Positions 1-5,238 of a DNA stretch of 8,430 nt are shown here, in pieces (the stretch's first letter is position 1; each line of letters starts with the position of its first letter). The translations under genes and the position numbers were made by a program. The stretch lies in NCBI GenBank assembly GCA_009843625.1, contig VYDD01000023.1:1-8430 (forward strand). Reading direction: 5' to 3'. This DNA is from Gammaproteobacteria bacterium. Lineage in GTDB: Bacteria; Gemmatimonadota; Gemmatimonadetes; Longimicrobiales; Gaopeijiaceae. Below the pieces are notes generated by a model, which worked only from the letters and a program-made list of their open reading frames with translations, had not been told where the DNA came from and searched no databases.

Positions 1-176
1 CCTTCGGGGCGGACATGGGCGCGCGCGGCCTTTGGTGGGGCCTCGCCGCGGGGCTGGGGGCGGTGGCCATCCTGCTCTTCATCCGTGTCCGCCGCCTGCT
101 GGCCCGCGGGGTGGAGCGGGTGGTCATCGACGATCCGGCCGCCTCCCGGGCGGCCCGGCCCAGACGGGTGGCATGA
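1..176 (+). CDS. C-terminal end of a membrane protein, probably a MATE-family efflux transporter (partial)
   Basis: Only the last 57 codons are in the window; the frame is open from base 3 to a TGA at 174-176. The visible residues form one hydrophobic segment (GLWWGLAAGLGAVAILLFI, roughly residues 9-27 of the fragment), then a basic stretch (RVRRLLARG) and a short polar tail. This is what the last transmembrane helix and cytoplasmic end of a MATE multidrug/Na+ antiporter usually look like; the G-x-W-x-G-L pattern in the last helix is common there. The family call is an inference from about 40 residues and could be wrong, but a polytopic membrane protein is likely. Its stop codon overlaps the start of the next gene as ATGA at 173-176, so the two are probably co-transcribed and translationally coupled. 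Confidence 0.6.
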   Translation, partial: FGADMGARGLWWGLAAGLGAVAILLFIRVRRLLARGVERVVIDDPAASRAARPRRVA

Positions 177-775
177 GGCGCCTGCCCCTCTTCCCGCTCG
201 ACGTCGTCCTCTTCCCCGGAGAGCTGCTCCCGCTCCACATCTTCGAGCCCCGCTACCGCCGCATGGTGGCGCGCTGCCTCGACACCGACCATCGCTTCGG
301 GCTCATCTATCACGACTCCGACCGCTTCGGCCCCTTTCTCATGGAGGAGGGGCGCGTGGGCGCGCTGGCCGCGATCGAACGGCATCACGGGCTCGACGAC
401 GGACGCTCTTTCATCCTGGTGAAAGGCATGGGCCGGTTCGCGATTCACGACGGGCTCGAGTCCGCCGAGCCGTACTACGAGGCCGTCGTCGCGGAGTACG
501 ACGACGAGCCCGGCCCGCGAAAGCTGACGGCGCGGCGACAGGCTTCCATCGATCTCTTCCGCGCCGCCGTCTCCGCCCTGCAGCGCCGGTCCTCCGCGTC
601 TCCGGATTTCGATGCGGACAAGGAAGTGTCGTTTCGGCTGGCCGCATTCGTGCAGGTGGACCCCGAATGGCGGCAGGATCTTCTGGAGATGCGCAAGGAG
701 GAAGCCCGCCTGGCGCGCCTCGACGAGATCTTCGAGCAGGTGATCGCGGGCCGCGCGCCGGAGGCGGAGGAATGA
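173..775 (+). CDS. Stand-alone Lon N-terminal (substrate-binding) domain protein
   Basis: This 200-residue protein consists essentially of the Lon substrate-binding domain (LonSB/PUA-like fold). The opening MRRLPLFPLDVVLFPGELLP followed by LHIFEPRYRRMV (residues 1-32) is the classic signature: LPLFPL, VLFPG, LPLHIFEPRY. The middle carries the usual GRVGALAAIE strand (about residues 61-70) and an FILVKGMGRFAI segment (about 80-91). The C-terminal half is helical and charged. There is no AAA+ ATPase module and no Ser-Lys protease domain, so this is not Lon itself. Such short proteins are widespread in bacteria, and their role is not firmly established; binding of unfolded or specific substrates is assumed by homology. 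I chose ATG 173 over upstream in-frame starts (e.g. base 32) because the domain begins at its first residues and because it overlaps the upstream stop as ATGA. It is cytoplasmic, with no signal peptide. Confidence 0.93.
   Translation: MRRLPLFPLDVVLFPGELLPLHIFEPRYRRMVARCLDTDHRFGLIYHDSDRFGPFLMEEGRVGALAAIERHHGLDDGRSFILVKGMGRFAIHDGLESAEPYYEAVVAEYDDEPGPRKLTARRQASIDLFRAAVSALQRRSSASPDFDADKEVSFRLAAFVQVDPEWRQDLLEMRKEEARLARLDEIFEQVIAGRAPEAEE
760..770 (+). promoter_or_regulatory. Tandem Shine-Dalgarno for the hydrolase gene
   Basis: GGAGG occurs twice, at 760-764 and 766-770, inside the last codons of the Lon-domain gene. They are 7 bases from ATG 772 and 4 bases from ATG 775. The doubled site fits re-initiation by ribosomes ending the upstream gene; which ATG is used is not settled by sequence. 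Confidence 0.6.
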
Positions 776-1470
776 TGAGCGGCACTTTACTGTCCACGCG
801 CCACCTCCGGGTCACGCGCACGGCCCGCTATTACACGCTGGGAGGCGGGGGCGAAAGAGTCGACGAAGCCTGGTTCGCGCTTCACGGCTACCGGCAGGCC
901 GCCCGCCGCTTCGCGCGGCGCTTCGAGGTGCTGGATGCTCCGGGGCGCATCGTCGTGGTGCCCGAAGGGCTGTCGCGCTTCTACGTGGATCCGAGTCCGG
1001 GGAGACACGGGCCGAAGCACCGCGTGGGGGCGAGCTGGATGACGCGAGAGGACCGGGACAACGAGATCGCGGACTACGTGGCGTACCTGGACGCACTCGC
1101 CAGGGAGATGGCAGCCTCGTCCACGCCCGCTGCCCGCCGCAGGGTCGTGCTCGGCTTCTCGCAGGGGGCGCACACGGCGTCCCGGTGGGTGGTGCTGGGA
1201 CACAGGAACGTGGACGAGTTGGTGCTCTGGGGTGCCGGCCTCGCCACTGATCTGAACCGGGATGCCCTGGCGGTCGGGCTGGACGGCGTGCGCGTCACTC
1301 TCGTGCGGGGCGCGCGCGACAAATTCCGTGACAGACGGGAGGAGGAGGCTCAGGACGCGATGTTGAAGGAGCTGGGGGTGACCTTCCGCGTGCTGGTTCA
1401 TCCGGGCGAGCACGAGATCGCGCCCGAGCCGCTTCTGGCTGTCGCCGAAGCTGAAGTGCTCGAAGGCTGA
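772..1470 (+). CDS. Alpha/beta-hydrolase, carboxylesterase/phospholipase-like
   Basis: A 232-residue cytoplasmic serine hydrolase. Visible landmarks: an oxyanion-loop strand FALHGYRQ (residues 35-42); the nucleophile elbow GFSQGAHT with Ser130; an acid in the loop RGARDKF (Asp183); and the catalytic His in HPGEHEI (His214). Order and spacing fit the compact esterase group related to bacterial carboxylesterase YpfH and the phospholipase/carboxylesterase family (usually 200-240 residues). The segment GASWMTREDRDNE (about residues 87-99), between oxyanion loop and nucleophile, resembles the W-containing cap loop of that group. The substrate cannot be read from sequence; small acyl esters are the default guess. 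Two starts are possible, ATG 772 and ATG 775. GGAGG at 760-764 is 7 bases from the first and GGAGG at 766-770 is 4 from the second. ATG 772 overlaps the upstream TGA as ATGA, so this is the last gene of the 3-gene run. Confidence 0.9.
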   Translation: MMSGTLLSTRHLRVTRTARYYTLGGGGERVDEAWFALHGYRQAARRFARRFEVLDAPGRIVVVPEGLSRFYVDPSPGRHGPKHRVGASWMTREDRDNEIADYVAYLDALAREMAASSTPAARRRVVLGFSQGAHTASRWVVLGHRNVDELVLWGAGLATDLNRDALAVGLDGVRVTLVRGARDKFRDRREEEAQDAMLKELGVTFRVLVHPGEHEIAPEPLLAVAEAEVLEG

Positions 1471-1611
1471 TTCCGGCTCCTCACGGGAGACGCCGCTGGT
1501 CCTGAAGCAACGCCCCGCAACGAATCCTGCAGCTCCGGTCCCCACCGGGTGCCTCGCATCTCTCCGGGCATTACGTTCAGCCCGGCAGCCGGAAGTCAGC
1601 GCACCGGATAC

Positions 1612-1616
1612 GGAGG
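1612..1616 (+). promoter_or_regulatory. Ribosome binding site deciding the quinoprotein start
   Basis: GGAGG lies 4 bases before ATG 1621. Neither the in-frame GTG at 1549 nor the ATG at 1672 has a comparable site, so 1621 is the preferred start. The preceding gap, 1471-1611, holds only a 5-bp hairpin (1535-1548) without a T-tract, and I could not pick out a convincing promoter. Confidence 0.65.
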
Positions 1617-1620
1617 CCTC

Positions 1621-3663
1621 ATGCGCACGAGTCGAACGAAGAGCACGGGAACAGACCTGCACCGCAACCGGATGGCGCTCGCAGCCTGCTTCGTCACGAC
1701 GGCCTCTGTCCTGGCTTCTTCTTGCGCGGACGCCGATCTCGGAGGGAATGACGGTTCCGGAGAGAATCCCGACCGCGATCCTCCACCCAGCGCCGAGTGG
1801 ACCTACTACGGCGGCCAGAACTCCTTCAACCGGTACTCCCCGCTCACGCAGATCAGCGCGGAGAACGTCGCGTCGCTCGAAATCGCATGGCAACGCCCCG
1901 GCGTCGATGCGAGCCTGCAGGAGGTGTTCCCCGAACTCGCGTTCAACAACTACCTGCGCGGGACCCCGATCCTCGTGGACGGGACGCTGTTCGCGCCCAA
2001 TGCGGTAGGTCTTGTGGAGGCCTTCGATCCCGGGACCGGCAAAACCCGCTGGGTCCAGCAGGCCGCTTCTCTGGAAGACGCGCGCGGACGCAGCTTCCGC
2101 GGCGTCGCCTACTGGAGCGGCGACAGTGCCGAGGACCTCGCCTCCGACAACGGCAACGCCGGCGGGCGCATCATCTCCGTGCGCGGATCCTGGCTGCACG
2201 CGCTCGACGCCGGGACCGGGAAGCCCGTGGCGTCGTTCGGCGACGGCGGCAGCGTGAACCTCGTGCCCGAGGGTCGCGACCGGTTCAGCTGGAGCTCGGG
2301 ACCCATCGTCGTCGGCGACATCATCGTCATCGCGGGCACCGTCGACGGCGCCGGGGACTCGGGCACGGAATGGCGCGACAGCGAGCCCGAGGACATCCGC
2401 GGCTACGATGCCCGCACGGGCGAGCTTGCGTGGACCTTCCACGTCATCCCCCGGGAGGGAGAATTCGGCGCGGACACCTGGGGCGACGGATCCCGTGAAC
2501 TGTCGGGAGACGTGGGCTCGTGGTGCTGCCTGAGCGCCGACGACGAGTTGGGCAGCGTCTACGTCCCGCTCGTCGCCCCAACCTCCGCCTACTACGGCGG
2601 CCACCGCCCCGGCGACAACCTGTTCTCGAACAGCCTCGTGGCGCTCGACGGCGCGACCGGCGAGCGGCTCTGGCACTTCCAGATGGTGCACCACGACATC
2701 TGGGAATACGACACCCTCGGCCCGCCCGTCCTGGGACGGATCAACGTGGACGGGCGCGCGATCGACGCGGTGATGCAGGCGAGCAAGACGGGGTTCCTGT
2801 TCACCTTCGACCGCCGCACGGGTGAACCGGTGTGGCCCATCGAAGAGAGGGCGGTGCCGCAGTCGATGGTTCCCGGCGAATCGACTTCCGCGACCCAGCC
2901 CTTCCCCAGCAAGCCGCCGCCGTTCGACCGGCAGGGCGTCTCCGAGAAAGACCTGATCGACTTCACCCCGGAGATTCACTCGCGGGCCCTCGCGTTGGCG
3001 GATTCACTGGTCCTGGGCCCGCTCTTCACGCCCCCGATGGAAGAGGGCTCGATCGAGGGGAAGATCGGCACCTACGTCGTGCCGGGGGCTTGGGGCGCGG
3101 GCAACTGGCACACCGGCGCGTTCGATCCGGAGACGGGCACCTACTACGCCGTCTCCCTCACGCTGCCTAACGTCTGGCGCCTGTCCAGGACGGATGAACC
3201 GGGCGAGATGGAGTTCGGCACGCAGGGAGGATGGCCGAGCGCCGAGATCGACGGCCTGCCCATCGTCAGGCCGCCCTGGGGACGGATCACCGCCATCGAC
3301 ATGAACCGGGGCGAGCATCTCTGGATGGCTGCCAACGGCGACGCCCCCAACGACCACCCGCTGCTTGAGGGCCTGGACCTGCCCCCCCTCGGAAACGCCA
3401 ACCGGCCGGCGCCGCTGCTCACGGCGACGCTGCTCTTCATTGGAGAAGGAAGCGACGCGGTCATCGGCACCCCGGACACGCACTGGGGCACCGAGTTCCG
3501 GGCCTACGACAAGGCGACGGGCGACGTCGTGTGGGAAATGGACCTCCCGTCGGGCACCACCGGCGGCCCCATGACCTACATGCACGAAGGCAAGCAGTAC
3601 ATCGTGGTCGCCGTCGGCGGCAGCGAGAGCCCTGCGGAGTACGTAGCGCTGGCCCTTCCGTAG
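1621..3663 (+). CDS. PQQ-dependent dehydrogenase (quinoprotein glucose/alcohol dehydrogenase-like), predicted lipoprotein
   Basis: A 680-residue quinoprotein. Residues 1-35 form a secretion signal: basic n-region, hydrophobic ALAACFVTTASVLASS, then a likely lipobox Cys35. The mature part opens with WTYYGGQNSFNRYSPLTQI, the standard first strand of PQQ dehydrogenases. Propeller blades follow, marked by D-x-x-T-G-x-x-x-W repeats (GKTRW, GELAW, GERLW, GEPVW, GDVVW). The blade HHDIWEYD (357-364) and the motif ASKTGFLF (Lys389) match the HHDLWDMD...AKTG region of E. coli membrane glucose dehydrogenase, where the Asp after Trp is the base and the Lys contacts PQQ. Here the base position is Glu362. 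The usual GGPMTY closing blade is present near the C terminus. There is no CxxCH haem motif and no N-terminal five-helix anchor, so electrons must leave to a separate carrier. The length is normal for the haem-free, single-domain type. It likely oxidises a sugar or alcohol in the periplasm; the substrate is unknown. No PQQ synthesis genes are nearby. Confidence 0.9.
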   Translation: MRTSRTKSTGTDLHRNRMALAACFVTTASVLASSCADADLGGNDGSGENPDRDPPPSAEWTYYGGQNSFNRYSPLTQISAENVASLEIAWQRPGVDASLQEVFPELAFNNYLRGTPILVDGTLFAPNAVGLVEAFDPGTGKTRWVQQAASLEDARGRSFRGVAYWSGDSAEDLASDNGNAGGRIISVRGSWLHALDAGTGKPVASFGDGGSVNLVPEGRDRFSWSSGPIVVGDIIVIAGTVDGAGDSGTEWRDSEPEDIRGYDARTGELAWTFHVIPREGEFGADTWGDGSRELSGDVGSWCCLSADDELGSVYVPLVAPTSAYYGGHRPGDNLFSNSLVALDGATGERLWHFQMVHHDIWEYDTLGPPVLGRINVDGRAIDAVMQASKTGFLFTFDRRTGEPVWPIEERAVPQSMVPGESTSATQPFPSKPPPFDRQGVSEKDLIDFTPEIHSRALALADSLVLGPLFTPPMEEGSIEGKIGTYVVPGAWGAGNWHTGAFDPETGTYYAVSLTLPNVWRLSRTDEPGEMEFGTQGGWPSAEIDGLPIVRPPWGRITAIDMNRGEHLWMAANGDAPNDHPLLEGLDLPPLGNANRPAPLLTATLLFIGEGSDAVIGTPDTHWGTEFRAYDKATGDVVWEMDLPSGTTGGPMTYMHEGKQYIVVAVGGSESPAEYVALALP

Positions 3664-3674
3664 GCGAAAAGCGC

Positions 3675-4613
3675 TTAGAACTCTCCCACGAACACGATCT
3701 CCGGGACGAGCTCGTAACCCGTCTCGCGCGCAACCGTCTCCTGCGACAGGTCGATGAGCGCACAGACTTCGGCCGACGACGCCCCACCCAGGTTCACGAT
3801 GATGTTCGCGTGCCGGTGGAAGATCTGGGCGTTGCCCTGGGAGTAACCCTTGAGCCCGCACTCGTCGATGAGCCGGCCCGCCCCGATGCCCTCGATCTTC
3901 TGGAAGATCGATCCCGCGCACGGATACAGCCACAGGTCGGGATGGCGATCGTCGCGCCAGCGCAGGTTCTCGCGGATCACCCGCCGCAGCTCGCGCGCCG
4001 GAGTGGGTTCGAGGCGGAAGGTGGCGGTCAGGACGACATCGTCGCGCTCGTGCAGGATGCTGTAGTCGTACCCGAACCGGAAGTAGTCCAGATCGACGCG
4101 CCTGCGCTCTCCCTCCTCGGTGAGAATCTCAGCGGATTCCACGACCTCCTCGAGAAAGACGGTCCGGTCCCGCTCCGGGGCGAGGAAGTGCAGGTTCTGC
4201 CACATGGCGCCGCCGATGGTGCTCGGGATCCCGACGAAGTGATGGAGTCCGCCGAGTCCGCGCCTTACCGTCGCCTGGATGAGATCCGGAAAGCTGTCCA
4301 CTCCGGCGCCCGCGCGTACGCGCACGTCATCGAGAAAATGGATTCCGCCCACCTCCGAGCGGATCACGAGCCCGCGGAAGCCGCCGTCCCCGACGAGAAT
4401 GTTCGCGCCCCGGCCCAGCAGGAAGTGCGGGATGCCGAGTTCCCGTACCGCCATGATGGCGTCCGCCAACTCGTCGGCCGTGCGCGCCCGCACGAACAGG
4501 TCCGCCGGTCCGCCGATCTTGAACGTCGTCATGGGGCCGATCGGTACGTCGCGCTCGATCCGGCCCGGCCCGAGGCGCCGCTCCAACTCGCGACAGAATT
4601 CCGCCGTATCCAC
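3675..4613 (-). CDS. murB: UDP-N-acetylenolpyruvoylglucosamine reductase (MurB)-like FAD enzyme, divergent
   Basis: This 312-residue protein matches MurB, which reduces UDP-GlcNAc-enolpyruvate to UDP-MurNAc with NADPH and FAD in the cytoplasm (murein synthesis). Visible landmarks: TTFKIGGPADLFV (residues 29-41) and LGRGANILVGDGGFRGLVI (66-84) of the FAD-binding fold; GIPSTIGGAMWQN (128-140); YPCAGSIF (230-237) with the proton-donor Ser235; GRLIDECGLKG (246-256); HANIIVN (268-274); and C-terminal PEIVFVGE (304-311), with catalytic Glu at 305 or 311. The length fits type II (short) MurB. Odd points: the usual NAGA(Y/H)G loop is replaced by NLHFLAPERDRTVF, and the Y-R-x-S motif reads YDYS, putting Asp183 where E. 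coli has Arg159. The frame stays open upstream to 4787, but GTG 4613 is preceded by TTGGAGAAGC, and the family's N terminus begins near there. It stands alone, outside a murein gene cluster, and converges on the quinoprotein gene. Confidence 0.85.
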   Translation of the reverse strand: MDTAEFCRELERRLGPGRIERDVPIGPMTTFKIGGPADLFVRARTADELADAIMAVRELGIPHFLLGRGANILVGDGGFRGLVIRSEVGGIHFLDDVRVRAGAGVDSFPDLIQATVRRGLGGLHHFVGIPSTIGGAMWQNLHFLAPERDRTVFLEEVVESAEILTEEGERRRVDLDYFRFGYDYSILHERDDVVLTATFRLEPTPARELRRVIRENLRWRDDRHPDLWLYPCAGSIFQKIEGIGAGRLIDECGLKGYSQGNAQIFHRHANIIVNLGGASSAEVCALIDLSQETVARETGYELVPEIVFVGEF

Positions 4614-4616
4614 GCT

Positions 4617-4621
4617 TCTCC
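4617..4621 (-). promoter_or_regulatory. Ribosome binding site supporting a GTG start for the MurB-like gene
   Basis: Reading the minus strand, TTGGAGAAGC runs directly into GTG (4613-4611), giving GGAG with a 4-base spacer. This is the best ribosome site between 4613 and the open-frame limit at 4787, and it leaves a protein of normal family length. Confidence 0.55.
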
Positions 4622-4704
4622 AAGGGGACGAGAGGGACCCGTTCCGGCGCAAAGATAGCGAATCGGGCCTGGCGGTTGCCGTTTCTGTCACTGTTTCGCC
4701 CGTT

Positions 4705-4734
4705 GCGGGTAGCTTCTGGAGAACTCCTACCCGC
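4705..4734. repeat. Perfect 8-bp inverted repeat between the divergent MurB-like and DCC genes
   Basis: GCGGGTAG at 4705-4712 and CTACCCGC at 4727-4734 are exact reverse complements, separated by 14 bases that contain TTCTGGAGAA, itself a small dyad. It is about 90 bases upstream of the MurB-like start and 75 upstream of the DCC start. No T-tract follows on either strand, so a terminator is unlikely. An operator for a dimeric regulator, or an RNA hairpin in a 5' leader, would both fit; which one is unknown. Confidence 0.5.
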
Positions 4735-4745
4735 GACCCCGAGGC

Positions 4746-4826
4746 ATATGATCCCGCGCACGTCGATGCGATGCCACGCACGGCCACTTGATCCCCGACA
4801 CCTGTCGATATGATCCCGGGCGCGTC
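4746..4826 (+). repeat. Short direct repeat around the DCC gene start (copies 4746-4764 and 4808-4826)
   Basis: ATATGATCCCGCGCACGTC at 4746-4764 and ATATGATCCCGGGCGCGTC at 4808-4826 agree at 17 of 19 positions, 62 bases apart. The second copy contains the start codon of the DCC gene (ATG 4810); the first contains an equivalent ATG at 4748. The simplest reading is a local duplication of the gene's 5' end; a repeated regulatory site is the alternative. Confidence 0.55.
4748..4813 (+). CDS. Possible 21-codon leader ORF overlapping the DCC gene start
   Basis: ATG 4748 opens a 21-residue frame (begins MIPRTSMRCH) that ends at TGA 4811-4813, overlapping the DCC start ATG 4810-4812 as ATGA. The same junction type joins the first three genes of the window. 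GAGG at 4741-4744 sits only 3 bases before this ATG, whereas the DCC ATG itself has no Shine-Dalgarno, so coupled translation is plausible. The ORF is very short and unlike anything I recognise. It may merely be the remnant of the duplicated start region, so treat it as a candidate. Confidence 0.25.
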   Translation: MIPRTSMRCHARPLDPRHLSI

Positions 4827-5238
4827 CGCCGGCTACACCGTCATCTACGATGGCGACTGTGCCGTCTGCCTGCGCTTCATCGACTACCTGCGGCGCCGCG
4901 ATCCGGCGGGCACGATCGAGATCGTCGCGTATCAGGAAAACGGCGTACCGGCCCGCTTCCCCTGGATCGACCCGGCCCGCTTCGAGGACGCGTTGCAGCT
5001 AGTGGCGCCGGGCTCGGCTCCCCGCGACACCTGGGAGGGCGCACGGGCCATCGAGGAGCTGCTGCGCGTGCTCCCACGCGGTCCGAGGCTGGGCTGGGTC
5101 TTCCGGCTCCCACTCGCACGGCCCCTCTTCGCGTGGGGCTACCGCAACTTCGCCCGCAACCGCCGCCGCTTCGGGTGCGGGGAGCACTGTTCGCTCGAAG
5201 CTGCCGGCGACCCTTCCCCGGAGATTGCCGGCGACTGA
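4810..5238 (+). CDS. DCC-family (DUF393) thiol-disulfide oxidoreductase-like protein
   Basis: A 142-residue protein of the DUF393/DCC family, named for its N-terminal D-x-x-C-x-x-C motif. Here YTVIYDGDCAVC occupies residues 9-20, with Cys17 and Cys20 as a thioredoxin-like redox pair on a small alpha/beta fold. The usual later elements follow: a VAYQ strand (about 38-41), GARAIEELLRVLP (about 79-91), and the arginine-rich YRNFARNRRRFGCGEHC near the C terminus (about 114-127), with two further cysteines typical of the family. The length (commonly 110-150) is normal. Members are annotated as predicted thiol-disulfide oxidoreductases; the partner and physiological role are generally unknown. No signal peptide is visible, so it is probably cytoplasmic. 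There is no ribosome site before ATG 4810. Codons from about the 64th onward lie antisense to the end of the metallopeptidase gene. Confidence 0.9.
   Translation: MIPGASAGYTVIYDGDCAVCLRFIDYLRRRDPAGTIEIVAYQENGVPARFPWIDPARFEDALQLVAPGSAPRDTWEGARAIEELLRVLPRGPRLGWVFRLPLARPLFAWGYRNFARNRRRFGCGEHCSLEAAGDPSPEIAGD

Noticed and set aside
1535..1548. CCGGT-CCCC-ACCGG hairpin after the hydrolase gene, as a terminator
   Set aside because: The stem is only 5 bp with no following T-tract; such stems are expected by chance at this GC content.
787..2979. 730-codon open frame on the minus strand opposite the hydrolase and quinoprotein genes
   Set aside because: Its product has no recognisable motif, while the opposite strand encodes two clear families. 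It is the usual antisense open frame of high-GC codon use, and it would also span the gap between two genes.
4652..4657. TATCTT on the minus strand as a -10 element for the MurB-like gene
   Set aside because: Only 4 of 6 bases match and no -35-like hexamer lies at 16-18 bases, so no promoter is claimed.
3531..4658. 375-codon plus-strand frame opposite the MurB-like gene
   Set aside because: It has no motif and would overlap the quinoprotein 3' end; the minus strand carries the MurB landmarks.
4614..4787. N-terminal extension of the MurB-like protein to GTG 4787
   Set aside because: The extra 58 residues are low-complexity, cross the inverted repeat and the DCC leader region, and precede a good ribosome site with GTG at 4613.
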